Source of the DNA: Ruegeria_C sp041537925
GTDB taxonomy: Bacteria > Pseudomonadota > Alphaproteobacteria > Rhodobacterales > Rhodobacteraceae
Length of the DNA stretch: 64,000 bases
Assembly: GCF_041537925.1 (NCBI RefSeq)
Contig: NZ_JBGOSH010000007.1
Coordinates: 124,001 to 188,000, forward strand
Direction of reading: 5' to 3'
The notes beneath the pieces are model-generated. The model had not been told where the DNA came from and did not search any database. It saw only the letters and a program-made list of their open reading frames with translations. A program made the position numbers and the translations under genes. Of the stretch, positions 55,301 through 62,695 are shown in pieces (the first letter of the stretch is position 1; each line of letters begins with the position of its first letter).

Positions 55301-55739
55301 CCAAGACGAAGCGCTGGCTCTCCTTGAAGACGCGGTACAACGGACCGAGGATATCGATGCGCCGATATTTCGATCCTGGTTCGCCTGCGATGCCGTGCCG
55401 GTTTATTTCAGGGCGGGTCGTTTGGACGATGCGCGAAACCTGCTTGATCGTCAGATGCAGGCCGCAAAGAAGCTTGATCTTGTTCAGTTCGAGGGCTGGC
55501 TTCGGCTACGCAGGGCCGAGCATTTACATGCGGTCGGTCAGCGGACTGAAGCAGCGGCAGACGCACAGCTGGCTCTTTCCCGCGCCATCGAGATTGGCGA
55601 TCTGGTTCTCGAACCGGCGGCGATGATGCTGCTTGCAAAATGTTCTGAAGGGCAGCGCGCGCCTGACAAGAAGGCTGCAGCGCTTGACCTTGCAAAAACT
55701 CGAGGCTTGGCAACCGCATTAACGGTGTTGTCACCTTAA
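52302..55739 (+). CDS. Large regulator: BTAD-type DNA-binding module, degenerate cyclase-like domain, AAA ATPase, TPR region
   Basis: 1145 residues. Residues 5-235 are a winged helix plus bacterial transcriptional activation domain (RLEIRLIGRLEIRFRGRR, ASLRQTIYHVQKVLDA). Residues about 260-400 look like a class III nucleotidyl cyclase domain (RRSISILAVAD, QACVFGATGLVERHAEAAVQ) but the metal-binding aspartates are missing. An ATPase follows with Walker A GEAGIGKST near 428 and Walker B ILVVEDLHWLD near 541. The last 350 residues are helical TPR-type repeats. It probably senses a signal through the TPR/ATPase part and activates transcription; the adjacent methyltransferase and acetyltransferase genes are likely targets. 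Confidence 0.85.
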   Translation: MDRKERLEIRLIGRLEIRFRGRRLTFPIRHAGFLLAILALESPLRRDVVASRLWGERGDEQARASLRQTIYHVQKVLDAVGAPGLVADRVTVALDPEAIRCDVWDIFNDLRSDPMTAATMARADLLGDVGRIDPAFEEWLSVERRAFAEKLSAELTTAAQRSLNACNWKDLDAVAIAMLKLAPYDEAALRLRMDALAHMGRRTHAFALFDAFQDKLTSDLNVMPDEATLALRDRLAAVPADKPAVAATPEAEPRPTLHERRSISILAVADANDSRDPEEFAAATARLRDLMRSVLQDGSAVVLERAGPMQACVFGATGLVERHAEAAVQAARAMIARGCNQMQFAVVSGDIVQDGDIDASSVAHLLSEAAELIPSTRPGEVALSTEAEFRMDARREDTPFVARLEELDILKAAFAASLDGHAQVVGIVGEAGIGKSTLLRQFLSRRRNARVLMIEGREREVSRSFGAITRFLRTVVAEDEQALERALASDKVLAQSAAAFAGILGLDVLGTDASPEDLRRQIFDAVSAVVLTPPDTEGPTILVVEDLHWLDSDTAEFLDRLVGEVSEHRLLILATFRPEHQVGWIGRSSCRLLRLAPLMREQAMRLVSQWFEESQSAVLEQVLDRAEGNPLFLVELARASSSLAPDGIPGTIRDVLLAHIHRRPVDARRVLQCAAVLGVEMSDESLATLSGFDAARLDDALLDLRKDELLLRTGTRAEPGHRFRHALLHDTVYASITKPDLRSLHHAAFEMAKSRSNTDPGAVAHHAWQSKNWGAASTWWRRAGDHFAQLSSYTLAAEAYGKAILALDGDTEGKPRNDQRVDLALRLRPVLVPLGRYHDALAELDLAEDISTERDNIATRISVQISKSYLFSTHGRLADAIDKARQAKSLCKGHEQQCYEATLAEAQARSLMGDWHGTLSLLRLTLPFWEANRHERFGHTGTRAVWCHGHLSNALCLNGRFDAAAKHGQRAFDIATETQRPLDLIFSLHRLGRVHMAVGNQDEALALLEDAVQRTEDIDAPIFRSWFACDAVPVYFRAGRLDDARNLLDRQMQAAKKLDLVQFEGWLRLRRAEHLHAVGQRTEAAADAQLALSRAIEIGDLVLEPAAMMLLAKCSEGQRAPDKKAAALDLAKTRGLATALTVLSP

Positions 55740-55751
55740 CATCCGATCCGC

Positions 55752-56130
55752 GGCCGTGTTGCATGGATCAGAAATGAGGCAGATTTGACCCATAGCGCCC
55801 AAGGCGATCCTTTTTTGGAAGTTGGCAAGAGGAATCTTTCGAAATATCCGTACCAAGTGTGTCGTAACACCGATCTGTCGGATCGCATACAGACGAGGCA
55901 TGCCTTGCCCCGTCAACGCCTCAACCTGCCGTAACTTCGTGGCAATCTCTTCCGGCTTCGGTCGCTTGTTTGCCATGTGTTTCCTCCGTTTTCCTAAACA
56001 TAGCGGAGGACCACTTCACTGGGGGAGGATCACGGTGCCGAAGACTTTCGTTGTATTCCGAGAAGTTCGTCACACGGTATTTGACCTTAGGAAATCTGTG
56101 GCGACGAGCATCATTGAATTTGTTAGGCAT
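55752..56130 (-). mobile_element. IS5-family remnant with an IS3-family fragment inside
   Basis: The left end GGCCGTGTTGCATGGATCA matches the ends of the two IS5 copies. The other side holds the transposase N-terminus MPNKFNDARRHRFPKVKYRV in the same orientation. Between them, 55863-56032 is an IS3-family piece: the end TGATCCTCCCCC and the OrfA start MANKRPKPEEIATKLRQVEA up to AIRQIGVT. Both are dead fragments; the middle of the IS5 gene is missing. Confidence 0.8.
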
Positions 56131-56150
56131 CTACCGTCGCTCGCGCCATA

Positions 56151-56240
56151 GCCCGCCAACTCAACGAGCGGCCTCGAAAGACCTTGCAATACTTAACACC
56201 AGCAGAGAAATTTGAAGCCTGTGTTGCGTTGATCCGTTGA
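56151..56240 (+). pseudogene. IS30-family transposase C-terminal remnant
   Basis: ARQLNERPRKTLQYLTPAEK followed by FEACVALIR and a stop matches the C-terminus of IS30-type transposases (LNxRPRKxLxxxTPxE). Only about 30 codons remain. Confidence 0.75.
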
Positions 56241-56273
56241 ACTCACACCGCGCTGCCGACCTTCGTTGAGTTG

Positions 56274-56381
56274 ATGGAGAGCATGAAATCACAAGGCATT
56301 CTGCATCCAGAAGATTTTGAGCTCCTCGAAGAAGCCCGCGCCAATCTGGGAAGTGCACTTGATGAAAACGCCTCCGACTAA
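56274..56381 (+). CDS. Possible 35-residue small protein
   Basis: The frame starts with an ATG and gives an acidic, helical 35-residue product (MESMKSQGILHPEDFELLEE and so on, ending ENASD). No ribosome site is clear. It may be a gene remnant in the IS graveyard rather than a real gene. Confidence 0.25.
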   Translation: MESMKSQGILHPEDFELLEEARANLGSALDENASD

Positions 56382-56474
56382 GAAAATCCAACACTTGGTG
56401 CCGGGATTTCAGGTTAACGCCTACAGTCTCGGCAAAGTATGATTTCTTGGAATCCAACTAACCCCGGAGCCAAT

Positions 56475-56684
56475 ATGAGTAATGAATTTGACAAGAGGAT
56501 CGCCGATGCCAAGGCGTTGGAGGGGCGCCTAAAATCGGAGGGGCAGCAAACAGATGCTGAGGTAATCAGGCGGTTGCGCAGAAGTGCGAATTCCGCGCGA
56601 TTGACACTAAGGATGCTCCATAGCGACAACATGGAACTCCGTCGTAAGCTCGGGCTCCCAGCCTTCGAAGAATCGTCCAACTAA
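56475..56684 (+). CDS. Small hypothetical protein (69 residues)
   Basis: Starts at MSNEFDKRIADAKALEGRLK with CGGAG six bases before the ATG; a longer in-frame start at 56439 is less likely. The product is charged and helical, with arginine-rich segment RRLRRSANSARLTLRML in the middle, and may form a coiled coil. No known family is recognised. It stands alone between IS remnants. Confidence 0.5.
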   Translation: MSNEFDKRIADAKALEGRLKSEGQQTDAEVIRRLRRSANSARLTLRMLHSDNMELRRKLGLPAFEESSN

Positions 56685-56816
56685 TCCCGAGATTAAAAAG
56701 GGGCCGACTCCAGTAGGGGACGGAATCGTATCATCTCATGAGCGATTTTTGGATTTCCCGACACGATGAGACTACCCCGCTGGTGCGGGGTGGTCAAAAC
56801 TTGTAGCCAGTGCATG

Positions 56817-56976
56817 GCGCTGGAGACGTGCGTGTCGAACCGATGGTTATCATGCTCTCATCCGCGGGTTGGGTACCGCTTTACCTAATACGATGCGGGC
56901 TTACCTCTGTCTAAGGCCGGAGATTCATCCGATAGTACGCCGAGGGTTCCCCTATCATTGGCCGCCGTCTCCAGCG
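56817..56976. ncRNA. Candidate structured RNA next to an IS110 remnant
   Basis: CGCTGGAGACG at 56818-56828 pairs with CGTCTCCAGCG at 56966-56976, enclosing about 137 nt with no open frame. It lies 3' of the IS110 transposase remnant at 57004-57276, where IS1111-type elements carry their bridge RNA. A hairpin (CCCCGC-TGGT-GCGGGG) lies at 56775-56790. Strand and function are inferred. Confidence 0.3.
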
Positions 56977-57003
56977 TTCTACACAGGCAGATGGTTGGCC
57001 TGA

Positions 57004-57276
57004 TCAGGCAGCTAACGGTGTTTTTCGCGCGATATCCCAGATGAACCCGGCCAGTTCGCGGGCAACGGCCGAAAGCACCCTTGGTTGCGGTTTACCGGTG
57101 CGGCTGAGATGGCGGAACCGTTTGCACAGGCGGGTCTGTGCTTTCCAGCCAATATCCCTGATCTCCTACGGTAGATGGGCCGAACGCTTCAGATAAGGGT
57201 GCCCCTCTTTCGGCGGGTGTCGGTAGGACCATCCTGCTTCGACCAGCATCGTGCGCGCCAAGGCGTTGCCGGTTTA
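57004..57276 (-). pseudogene. IS110-family transposase C-terminal remnant
   Basis: The frame reads GNALARTMLVEAGWSYRHPP and then a TAG stop, continuing IGWKAQTRLCKRFRHLSRTG and VARELAGFIWDIARKTPLAA to a TGA. This is the C-terminal Transposase_20 region of IS110-type recombinases, with a nonsense codon and no N-terminal RuvC-like part. An IS6 remnant abuts at 57277. Confidence 0.8.
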
Positions 57277-57436
57277 GCGAACGTAGAAATAGACTGCGAA
57301 CAGGATCACAGATTGTGGGTAGTGCGCACCTTTGAAGTCGATCATCGGACATTCCTAGACGTTGTCACAGACAAACCACCAGTTGGATCAAGCCGCGTGA
57401 AAGTGCAACATGCCGGCCAAAGTTTGCGACAAAGCC
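57277..57436 (-). pseudogene. IS6-family remnant: N-terminus and terminal repeat
   Basis: MIDFKGAHYPQSVILFAVYF then VR is all that is left of the transposase. The end at 57436 (read inward GGCTTTGTCGCAAACTTTGG) is an IS6 repeat. It is the fourth piece of this IS6 type in the window. Confidence 0.82.
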
Positions 57437-57693
57437 AATAATCTTCATGGCGATGCCTTTCTTTGGTGGGGGACAATGAAAAATCTGCATTGCTGACGCC
57501 AAATCGCTCCTTGTCCAATCGACGCGCATTCTGCACGTTTGGGACCCGGCTTTGCCAGGTGCCCATGTCTATTGTCGCGTCCCAAACGAAGTTGGCGGAC
57601 AAGACTTGAGCTCGCTGGATCTCATCATCAAATGAAAAGCCCTCCTGCTTGGTTCGATCAAGGCAAGCGTTGCACCTGCACTGATCCCTGACC
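57437..57693. other. Interval without a supported gene
   Basis: 257 bp between the IS6 remnant and the secreted-protein gene. A frame on the minus strand (NACLDRTKQEGFSFDDEIQR and on) looks partly protein-like but has no start or family; it may be a gene fragment. Confidence 0.5.
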
Positions 57694-58416
57694 TCAGAGG
57701 CCGGTGCGTGCAGGCAGTGCCACGTACATCTGAACATGTGTGACGGTCGAAAACTCTCCGGGAAGTGGGCCATAGGTCTGACCATCGGAATGCCAAGCCA
57801 GCCCCAGATCAGCAGCAAGGTGCTCTCCGCTCAGTTGCAGGCAGGGTGAGATCGTACGCTCAAAATCAGCTGACCCGTCATCATTTGCGACAAAGGTATT
57901 CTCTGACCCATCACGCGCCCCAAAGGGCAGGTCATATGTTCCGATGAACGGATCGGTCGGTGGCCACACCATGAAATCATGCCAGATTGTGTAGACACCG
58001 TCGGGCACGAGGTTTTCAAAGGCCAGATCAACCGTTCCGACCCCATTTTTACAGGTGTAGGTGCCGCTACCCTTGGCAGCAAACCACTCGCCAAGCGTCA
58101 GGCCAAGCGGGCGGCCCTTGGGATAGGGGCCGGTATCGGTTGTATCCAGAAAATTGTGCTTCACCTCAACACCAGGCGCGTAGAGCGGTGCATCCATGTC
58201 GCGGGTCGCAGCAGTAGGGCGGAACACTTCACCCGAGCCGGGGACTTTTTCATAAAAAACATCCTGCTCGGCCATTCCGTCGTCGATGTGGAAAATGAAA
58301 GTCAGCGACATGTTTTCTGCGGCGTCATAGCTGACTTTGGTATCGTTCTGTGCAATCGATTGGGTTGCCATGGACAGGGCCAGAACGGCAGCACTGGTCA
58401 AAAGAAATGGTCTCAT
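57694..58416 (-). CDS. Secreted protein of unknown function, partner of the dihaem enzyme gene
   Basis: 240 residues from the ATG at 58416 (MRPFLLTSAAVLALSMATQS), with a signal peptide cleaved near SIAQN. The mature part is acidic and tryptophan/histidine-rich, with VYTIWHDFMVWPPTDPF and LGLAWHSDGQTYGPLPGEFS and two cysteines. No family is recognised with confidence. It follows the MauG/CcpA-like gene by 106 bp in the same direction. The pair resembles MauG or MbnH next to their secreted substrate proteins, so modification of its tryptophans by the dihaem enzyme is possible; this is inference. Confidence 0.7.
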   Translation of the reverse strand: MRPFLLTSAAVLALSMATQSIAQNDTKVSYDAAENMSLTFIFHIDDGMAEQDVFYEKVPGSGEVFRPTAATRDMDAPLYAPGVEVKHNFLDTTDTGPYPKGRPLGLTLGEWFAAKGSGTYTCKNGVGTVDLAFENLVPDGVYTIWHDFMVWPPTDPFIGTYDLPFGARDGSENTFVANDDGSADFERTISPCLQLSGEHLAADLGLAWHSDGQTYGPLPGEFSTVTHVQMYVALPARTGL

Positions 58417-58522
58417 ATCATAGGTCCTTTGGTTGGATTTGGGCATAGGTGCCCAGGGAACCGGCTCTGATGAAGAACCGGAATTCTGACGATTGGTTTC
58501 ATGCGGCGCAGGTTCTACGGCG

Positions 58523-60067
58523 CTAACCGTCGGGCTCGAGCGGTGTCGGCTGTGGTTCCAAACCCGACGGAACAATTTGCGGAATGAGCGCGGAACGATC
58601 ATTGGCTGTCGGGTCCGTCAAGGAATCCAGGAAGGCCATAAGCTCAGCGAGCTCGGGCTTTTCTAGCTGCACGGGCGCTAGCGTGTTTGCGTTGGCAATC
58701 CGGTTTCGCAACTCATCTGCGCCATGCACCCAGCGGTCGCGCAAGTCAAATGCCGGACGCCGTTCTGGGTTTACCGGGAGAAAGTTCAACTCTGATCCAT
58801 CTCCGGCCTGCTCGATGATCCGGCCAAGAGGTGGTAGCAAAACATCGTTGGCATCGAATACTTCAAGCGAAGCGACACTGTCCAGATGGTGACGCACCAT
58901 GGCCTCCAGATCATTAAACACACCGTCATGTCCCCAAGGTCCTGTCAGCGAGACATTGCGCAGACTGGGCGTGCGGAATGCAAACAGATCGTCCATTTCA
59001 AAGGTGACGTGGTAGCGCCCCTCGTCCTCTGTGTGCAAACCAAAACCCGATGCGCGCCAATAGCTCGTATCCCCACCATGCCCTTTGCCCGGGCCAATTT
59101 GAGGAACGGCAATGGCATGGAAATCGTGATCCGTCAGCAATGCACCGGAATGGCAGCTTGCGCAGCCAGCTTTGCCATAAAACAGATCCGCACCATTGCG
59201 CGCAGCGTGAGAAAGGGCTGTGTGATCGCCTGCGATGAAATGATCGAAGGCGCTTTGGTCAGATCGAAACGCCAGTGACTGGAACGCAGCCAGCGCATTT
59301 GCGGCCTGCACCATCGTGATTTTGTTTTCGTCGGGAAAAGCCGCATTAAACAGGTCGCGGTACTGCGACTGGCCGGCCAACCGTGCGGCTAACAAGTTCC
59401 AGGCGTCTGTTACCCGATCTTCTGCGATGGCGGTGGCAATTGGGTTCTCACCCTTTTGCCCGGCCATCTCTGTGGCAGAGAGCACCGGAAACATCGCCTG
59501 CGCAGCCAGTAAATTATCCAGACCAGCAGGCAGATGTTCGCGGGCTGGGCTCCAGAACCCACTATCAAATGTTGCAAGTGGATCAGGTTCCACCCGCCCA
59601 TCATGAAACATCGAACGATATTCTTTTGCCCCAATGTTCCACAGTGCCTGGGCGTTGCGTGGAATGCGTTCGGTGACCCCGTCTGCAGTCCCGCGTTTAT
59701 CGCCGAAACCTGTTCCACCTTCGCCAATCGACAGGGCCACACCATCGCTGGTGCCGCGTGCCGGATCATGACAGGTGCCGCAAGAAATATTGCGATTGCC
59801 TGACAGGATCGGGTCAAAAAATAGATTCCGACCCAACTCGAAAAGCTCAGCTTTCGGCTTGCCGTCATATAGAAAGTCACTGTCCACCAAGGCTAACGGC
59901 AAAAGGGACGACAGTGCGCTTTCCGGCTGGGCATGCGCCGAGTCCAATGTGCCAACAATCAATAGAACTGTTCCGGTTGCAGCAGGCAGAACTCGCGCGG
60001 GCAAGGAAGCCAGTGAACCCCTCCTTCCTCCCGCCTCGGCTCGTATCCCTGTCTTGAAAACGGACAT
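58523..60067 (-). CDS. Dihaem cytochrome c peroxidase/MauG family protein
   Basis: 514 residues with a signal region cleaved near AHAQP (residue 47). Two haem-binding motifs are seen: CGTCH (96-100) and CASCH (302-306). FRTPSLRNVSLTGPWGHDGVF fits the conserved C-terminal region of the family. It is longer than typical CcpA (about 330-350) and closer in size to MauG/MbnH-type or other dihaem oxidases. AAAGGAAATTAAA precedes the ATG. It works in the periplasm; role may be peroxide reduction or oxidation of a partner protein such as the product of the next gene. Confidence 0.9.
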   Translation of the reverse strand: MSVFKTGIRAEAGGRRGSLASLPARVLPAATGTVLLIVGTLDSAHAQPESALSSLLPLALVDSDFLYDGKPKAELFELGRNLFFDPILSGNRNISCGTCHDPARGTSDGVALSIGEGGTGFGDKRGTADGVTERIPRNAQALWNIGAKEYRSMFHDGRVEPDPLATFDSGFWSPAREHLPAGLDNLLAAQAMFPVLSATEMAGQKGENPIATAIAEDRVTDAWNLLAARLAGQSQYRDLFNAAFPDENKITMVQAANALAAFQSLAFRSDQSAFDHFIAGDHTALSHAARNGADLFYGKAGCASCHSGALLTDHDFHAIAVPQIGPGKGHGGDTSYWRASGFGLHTEDEGRYHVTFEMDDLFAFRTPSLRNVSLTGPWGHDGVFNDLEAMVRHHLDSVASLEVFDANDVLLPPLGRIIEQAGDGSELNFLPVNPERRPAFDLRDRWVHGADELRNRIANANTLAPVQLEKPELAELMAFLDSLTDPTANDRSALIPQIVPSGLEPQPTPLEPDG

Positions 60068-60110
60068 TTTAATTTCCTTTGATCAAAAGAGTTCGAAAAT
60101 TGCACGCCTC

Positions 60111-60323
60111 TCAAAACAGGCGGTGATGGTCTGCTGTGTCCGACTTCAAGTCACGCAGATGTTCGAGGTCAACGTCCCGCAAGAGTTCGGTGGGCAATTG
60201 CGCCAGTTTTCGCAGGTCACGTTTGTTCCTTTGGCGTGCCCGCCACCAGGCAAAAAATTTGGTGACGTTCATCCTTGCGCGACGTCTGCGACTCATCCCC
60301 TTGGTTTGATCCATCATGGTCAT
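60111..60323 (-). CDS. DUF1127 domain small protein
   Basis: 70 residues, arginine-rich, with the DUF1127 pattern LRKLAQLPTELLRDVDLEHL near the C-terminus. Its ATG overlaps the stop of the FMO gene by 4 bp, so it is translated from the same message. Some small DUF1127 proteins bind RNA and affect phosphate or carbon metabolism; here its role is unknown. Confidence 0.85.
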   Translation of the reverse strand: MTMMDQTKGMSRRRRARMNVTKFFAWWRARQRNKRDLRKLAQLPTELLRDVDLEHLRDLKSDTADHHRLF

Positions 60324-61540
60324 TGAAGAGTTCCTTTCAGGGTAAGCGTTTGTGGGGGATCAAGTTGTGCTGCGCGCGTTGTCCGTCTCTTATTCGACAG
60401 CTGCGGGCTTTGCGCCGAAATGCTGGTCGCAAGGCGAGTTGCACTGACACCGGCGGCATAGAAGAAGCCCTCGAATGACACACCAAACCCTGTGAACCAA
60501 AGACCCGGATTTCGGTTGTCCTTTTGACCCGCCGGGCACAGCGGATACCCACGCTTGTCCAATGCGCCAAGATGTCCAAACAGGTCCTCCAGACCCGTCT
60601 TGTAGCCCGTTGCACAGATCACCACGTCCGGGTCGACCTTGCGGCCGTCAGCCAGCTCAACAGTGTAAGCTGAGAAACCGACAGTCTGACCAACGGCCTC
60701 GAAACGGCCTATTTTCAACGCCTTGACAAACCCGTCATCCAGAGCTGGCGTCACCCCATCCTTGATCAGGCGTGATCCGCCGCCTTTGCGATGTCGGGGC
60801 AATCCTTGGCGGCGCAGGTTGCCAAAACTCATCCATTGCATCCCTGCCATCAGCGGATCGAGAGCCCATCTGGGGGTGCGGGAAAACAACCTGGCCATTC
60901 TGTGCATCGGAAATCCAAGTATCCGCGTTGGCAGGATCGAAGGTCCGTTCCGGACAGAGATCCAAACCTGTGCGGGATTGGCCCGCGATAAGTGGTTCAA
61001 CACATCCGAGCCGGAGTTTCCGGCACCTACGACAAGCACCTTTTTGCCGTCATAGTTGGAAGGTTCTGCGAAGTCGGTGGCGTGAATAACCTTGCCGCCA
61101 AAGTCGTCGAGGCCGGGCCAAACGGGCATGTCGGGCTCTTTTTCGCGTCCGGTTGCGACAATCAGATGGGTACAGGAATAGGTGCCATTGTTGGTCTCAA
61201 CCAGCCAACCGGTTTCAAGACGGTGCACCGACTGGACGCGGGTTTCAAATTGGATATTGGACGCTAATCCGGCTGCATATTCGCTGAGATAGTCAACGAC
61301 CGCATCTCGGGGCAAATAGGTGTCGGGGTGGCGCGGTTCATGATGGCCGGGGAGACGGGCAAAATGGCGGTGAATGTTCAGCCGCAGTTTCGGATGGCGC
61401 GCACGCCACGGGTCGGCGACCCGGTCTGAGGCCTCCAGAATCGTGACTGGTATTTTGCGGTCACGCAATTCAGTGGCGGCTGCCAATCCAGACAAGCCGG
61501 CGCCGATGACAATGGCGGTTGTTGAATGAGAATGGGTCAT
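60320..61540 (-). CDS. Flavin-containing monooxygenase-like NAD(P)/FAD oxidoreductase
   Basis: 406 residues. The FAD site IGAGLSGLAAA (near residue 12), the FMO-type FGGKVIHATDF motif (FxGxxxHxxxF), the NADPH site VVGAGNSGSDV and the CATGY motif near the C-terminus are all present. The enzyme would oxygenate a soft nucleophile (N or S) or carbonyl compound with NADPH and oxygen. It lies 54 bp after the second homocysteine methyltransferase gene, so a link to methylated sulfur or nitrogen compounds is a reasonable guess. Confidence 0.9.
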   Translation of the reverse strand: MTHSHSTTAIVIGAGLSGLAAATELRDRKIPVTILEASDRVADPWRARHPKLRLNIHRHFARLPGHHEPRHPDTYLPRDAVVDYLSEYAAGLASNIQFETRVQSVHRLETGWLVETNNGTYSCTHLIVATGREKEPDMPVWPGLDDFGGKVIHATDFAEPSNYDGKKVLVVGAGNSGSDVLNHLSRANPAQVWISVRNGPSILPTRILGFPMHRMARLFSRTPRWALDPLMAGMQWMSFGNLRRQGLPRHRKGGGSRLIKDGVTPALDDGFVKALKIGRFEAVGQTVGFSAYTVELADGRKVDPDVVICATGYKTGLEDLFGHLGALDKRGYPLCPAGQKDNRNPGLWFTGFGVSFEGFFYAAGVSATRLATSISAQSPQLSNKRRTTRAAQLDPPQTLTLKGTLQ

Positions 61541-61594
61541 CTTAAATCTCCAAAAAAAAGGGGGGCGCGTTTGGCAGACACCTCGAGGCTGATA

Positions 61595-62527
61595 TCAGCG
61601 GGTCAATGCGGCACAGATCTGGGCCAGATGCCTGTGATCTGTCCCACAGCATCCACCGACAACACGCATACCTGGAAGCAACTGCCTCAACTGCGCGTAC
61701 TGCGCGCCCAATTCGACCGGATCGCCATCATCGAGCGTTTCACAGCAATCAAGTTCTGCATGTGACATGCGCGAAGCATTCGCACGCACGCCTCCTATCC
61801 GCTGCGCCCAATCGGAACCCTCAGGGATCATGGCGCGAAAGTGATCAGGGTGGGCGCAGTTGACCATGTAATAGGCGGGCTTAGTTGTGGCCGCCGTATC
61901 AACCTGTGTGATGGCGTCTTGCAGAACCTCGCCTGTGGGAAGCCGTCCATCGGTTTCAACCGTAAAGCTTATAACGCATGGCACACCCAACTCTGCGACG
62001 GCATTGGCGACACCAACTGCCTCTGGCACGTTAGTGAGTGTCAGCGCGCTGATCATGTCGACGCCAGCGTGAGCAAGGACGCCAGTTTGAAATTCATGGT
62101 AAGCCTGCGCTTCCTCGATGGTCATGATGGATTTTGGATCATAACCATCGCCACGTGGGCCAATGACGCCATTTACAAGGACATTCAGCCCGTGGCCCAA
62201 CGTGCGGCGCAGTTCCTTGGCATCCTCTACCGCCTGGGTGTTAATACTCCGCAGAGTATTCAGATCATGCCCAAGCTCCTGACCCCAATCAGGGTTGGCG
62301 CGCCATGTATAAGTGTCCAGTAAGAACCCTGTTCCATTTTGGCGGGCCAGTTCAAAGATCGGGGCAAAGTACTCCTTGAATGCGGCGCGACCTTCTTCCA
62401 GCTGTGCCAGTGGGTAGGCCGCAAAGCAGGGCATGTCGAAACCCTTCTCAAATACAAGCCAGGTTTCAAGTCCGGCATCTGTCAGAAATAGCTGATCAGA
62501 TTGATGCGGCAGTATTGTCGACGTCAT
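61595..62527 (-). CDS. Homocysteine S-methyltransferase family protein, copy 2
   Basis: 310 residues from the ATG at 62527 (MTSTILPHQSDQLFLTDAGL); GGAGC precedes it. Zinc ligands are in YMVNCAHPDHF and VVGGCCGTDHRHL. It is a clear paralogue of the protein at 51239-52177: both have GPRGDGYDP, the NxPEA(V/I)G(V/I) segment and the same C-terminus. It leads an apparent operon with the FMO, DUF1127, dihaem and secreted protein genes, and is divergent from a GlxA-type regulator. Confidence 0.9.
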   Translation of the reverse strand: MTSTILPHQSDQLFLTDAGLETWLVFEKGFDMPCFAAYPLAQLEEGRAAFKEYFAPIFELARQNGTGFLLDTYTWRANPDWGQELGHDLNTLRSINTQAVEDAKELRRTLGHGLNVLVNGVIGPRGDGYDPKSIMTIEEAQAYHEFQTGVLAHAGVDMISALTLTNVPEAVGVANAVAELGVPCVISFTVETDGRLPTGEVLQDAITQVDTAATTKPAYYMVNCAHPDHFRAMIPEGSDWAQRIGGVRANASRMSHAELDCCETLDDGDPVELGAQYAQLRQLLPGMRVVGGCCGTDHRHLAQICAALTR

Positions 62528-62657
62528 GTTACGCTCCATTCAGGTCGTTCAGTTTCAATAAGGGACAGATCTGAGAAAACGCTGGATGGCGTTCCACTTG
62601 CTCGAACTGTCACATTCAATGCAACCGTATTGCCTGACGAGATCGTGTCGTGATATG

Positions 62658-62687
62658 CCGATATATGACCAAATCGGTGAATATCGG
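62658..62687. promoter_or_regulatory. Inverted repeat before the GlxA-type regulator
   Basis: CCGATAT at 62658-62664 and ATATCGG at 62681-62687, 16 bp apart, 8 bp before the regulator start. The inner segment also has AAATCGG. The position fits autoregulation. Confidence 0.4.
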
Positions 62688-62695
62688 ACATACCC

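Noticed and set aside
57342..57818. 158-codon minus-strand frame overlapping an IS6 end and the secreted-protein gene
   Set aside because: It reads across an IS6 end and in another frame over a well-supported gene; only its central part could be a gene fragment.
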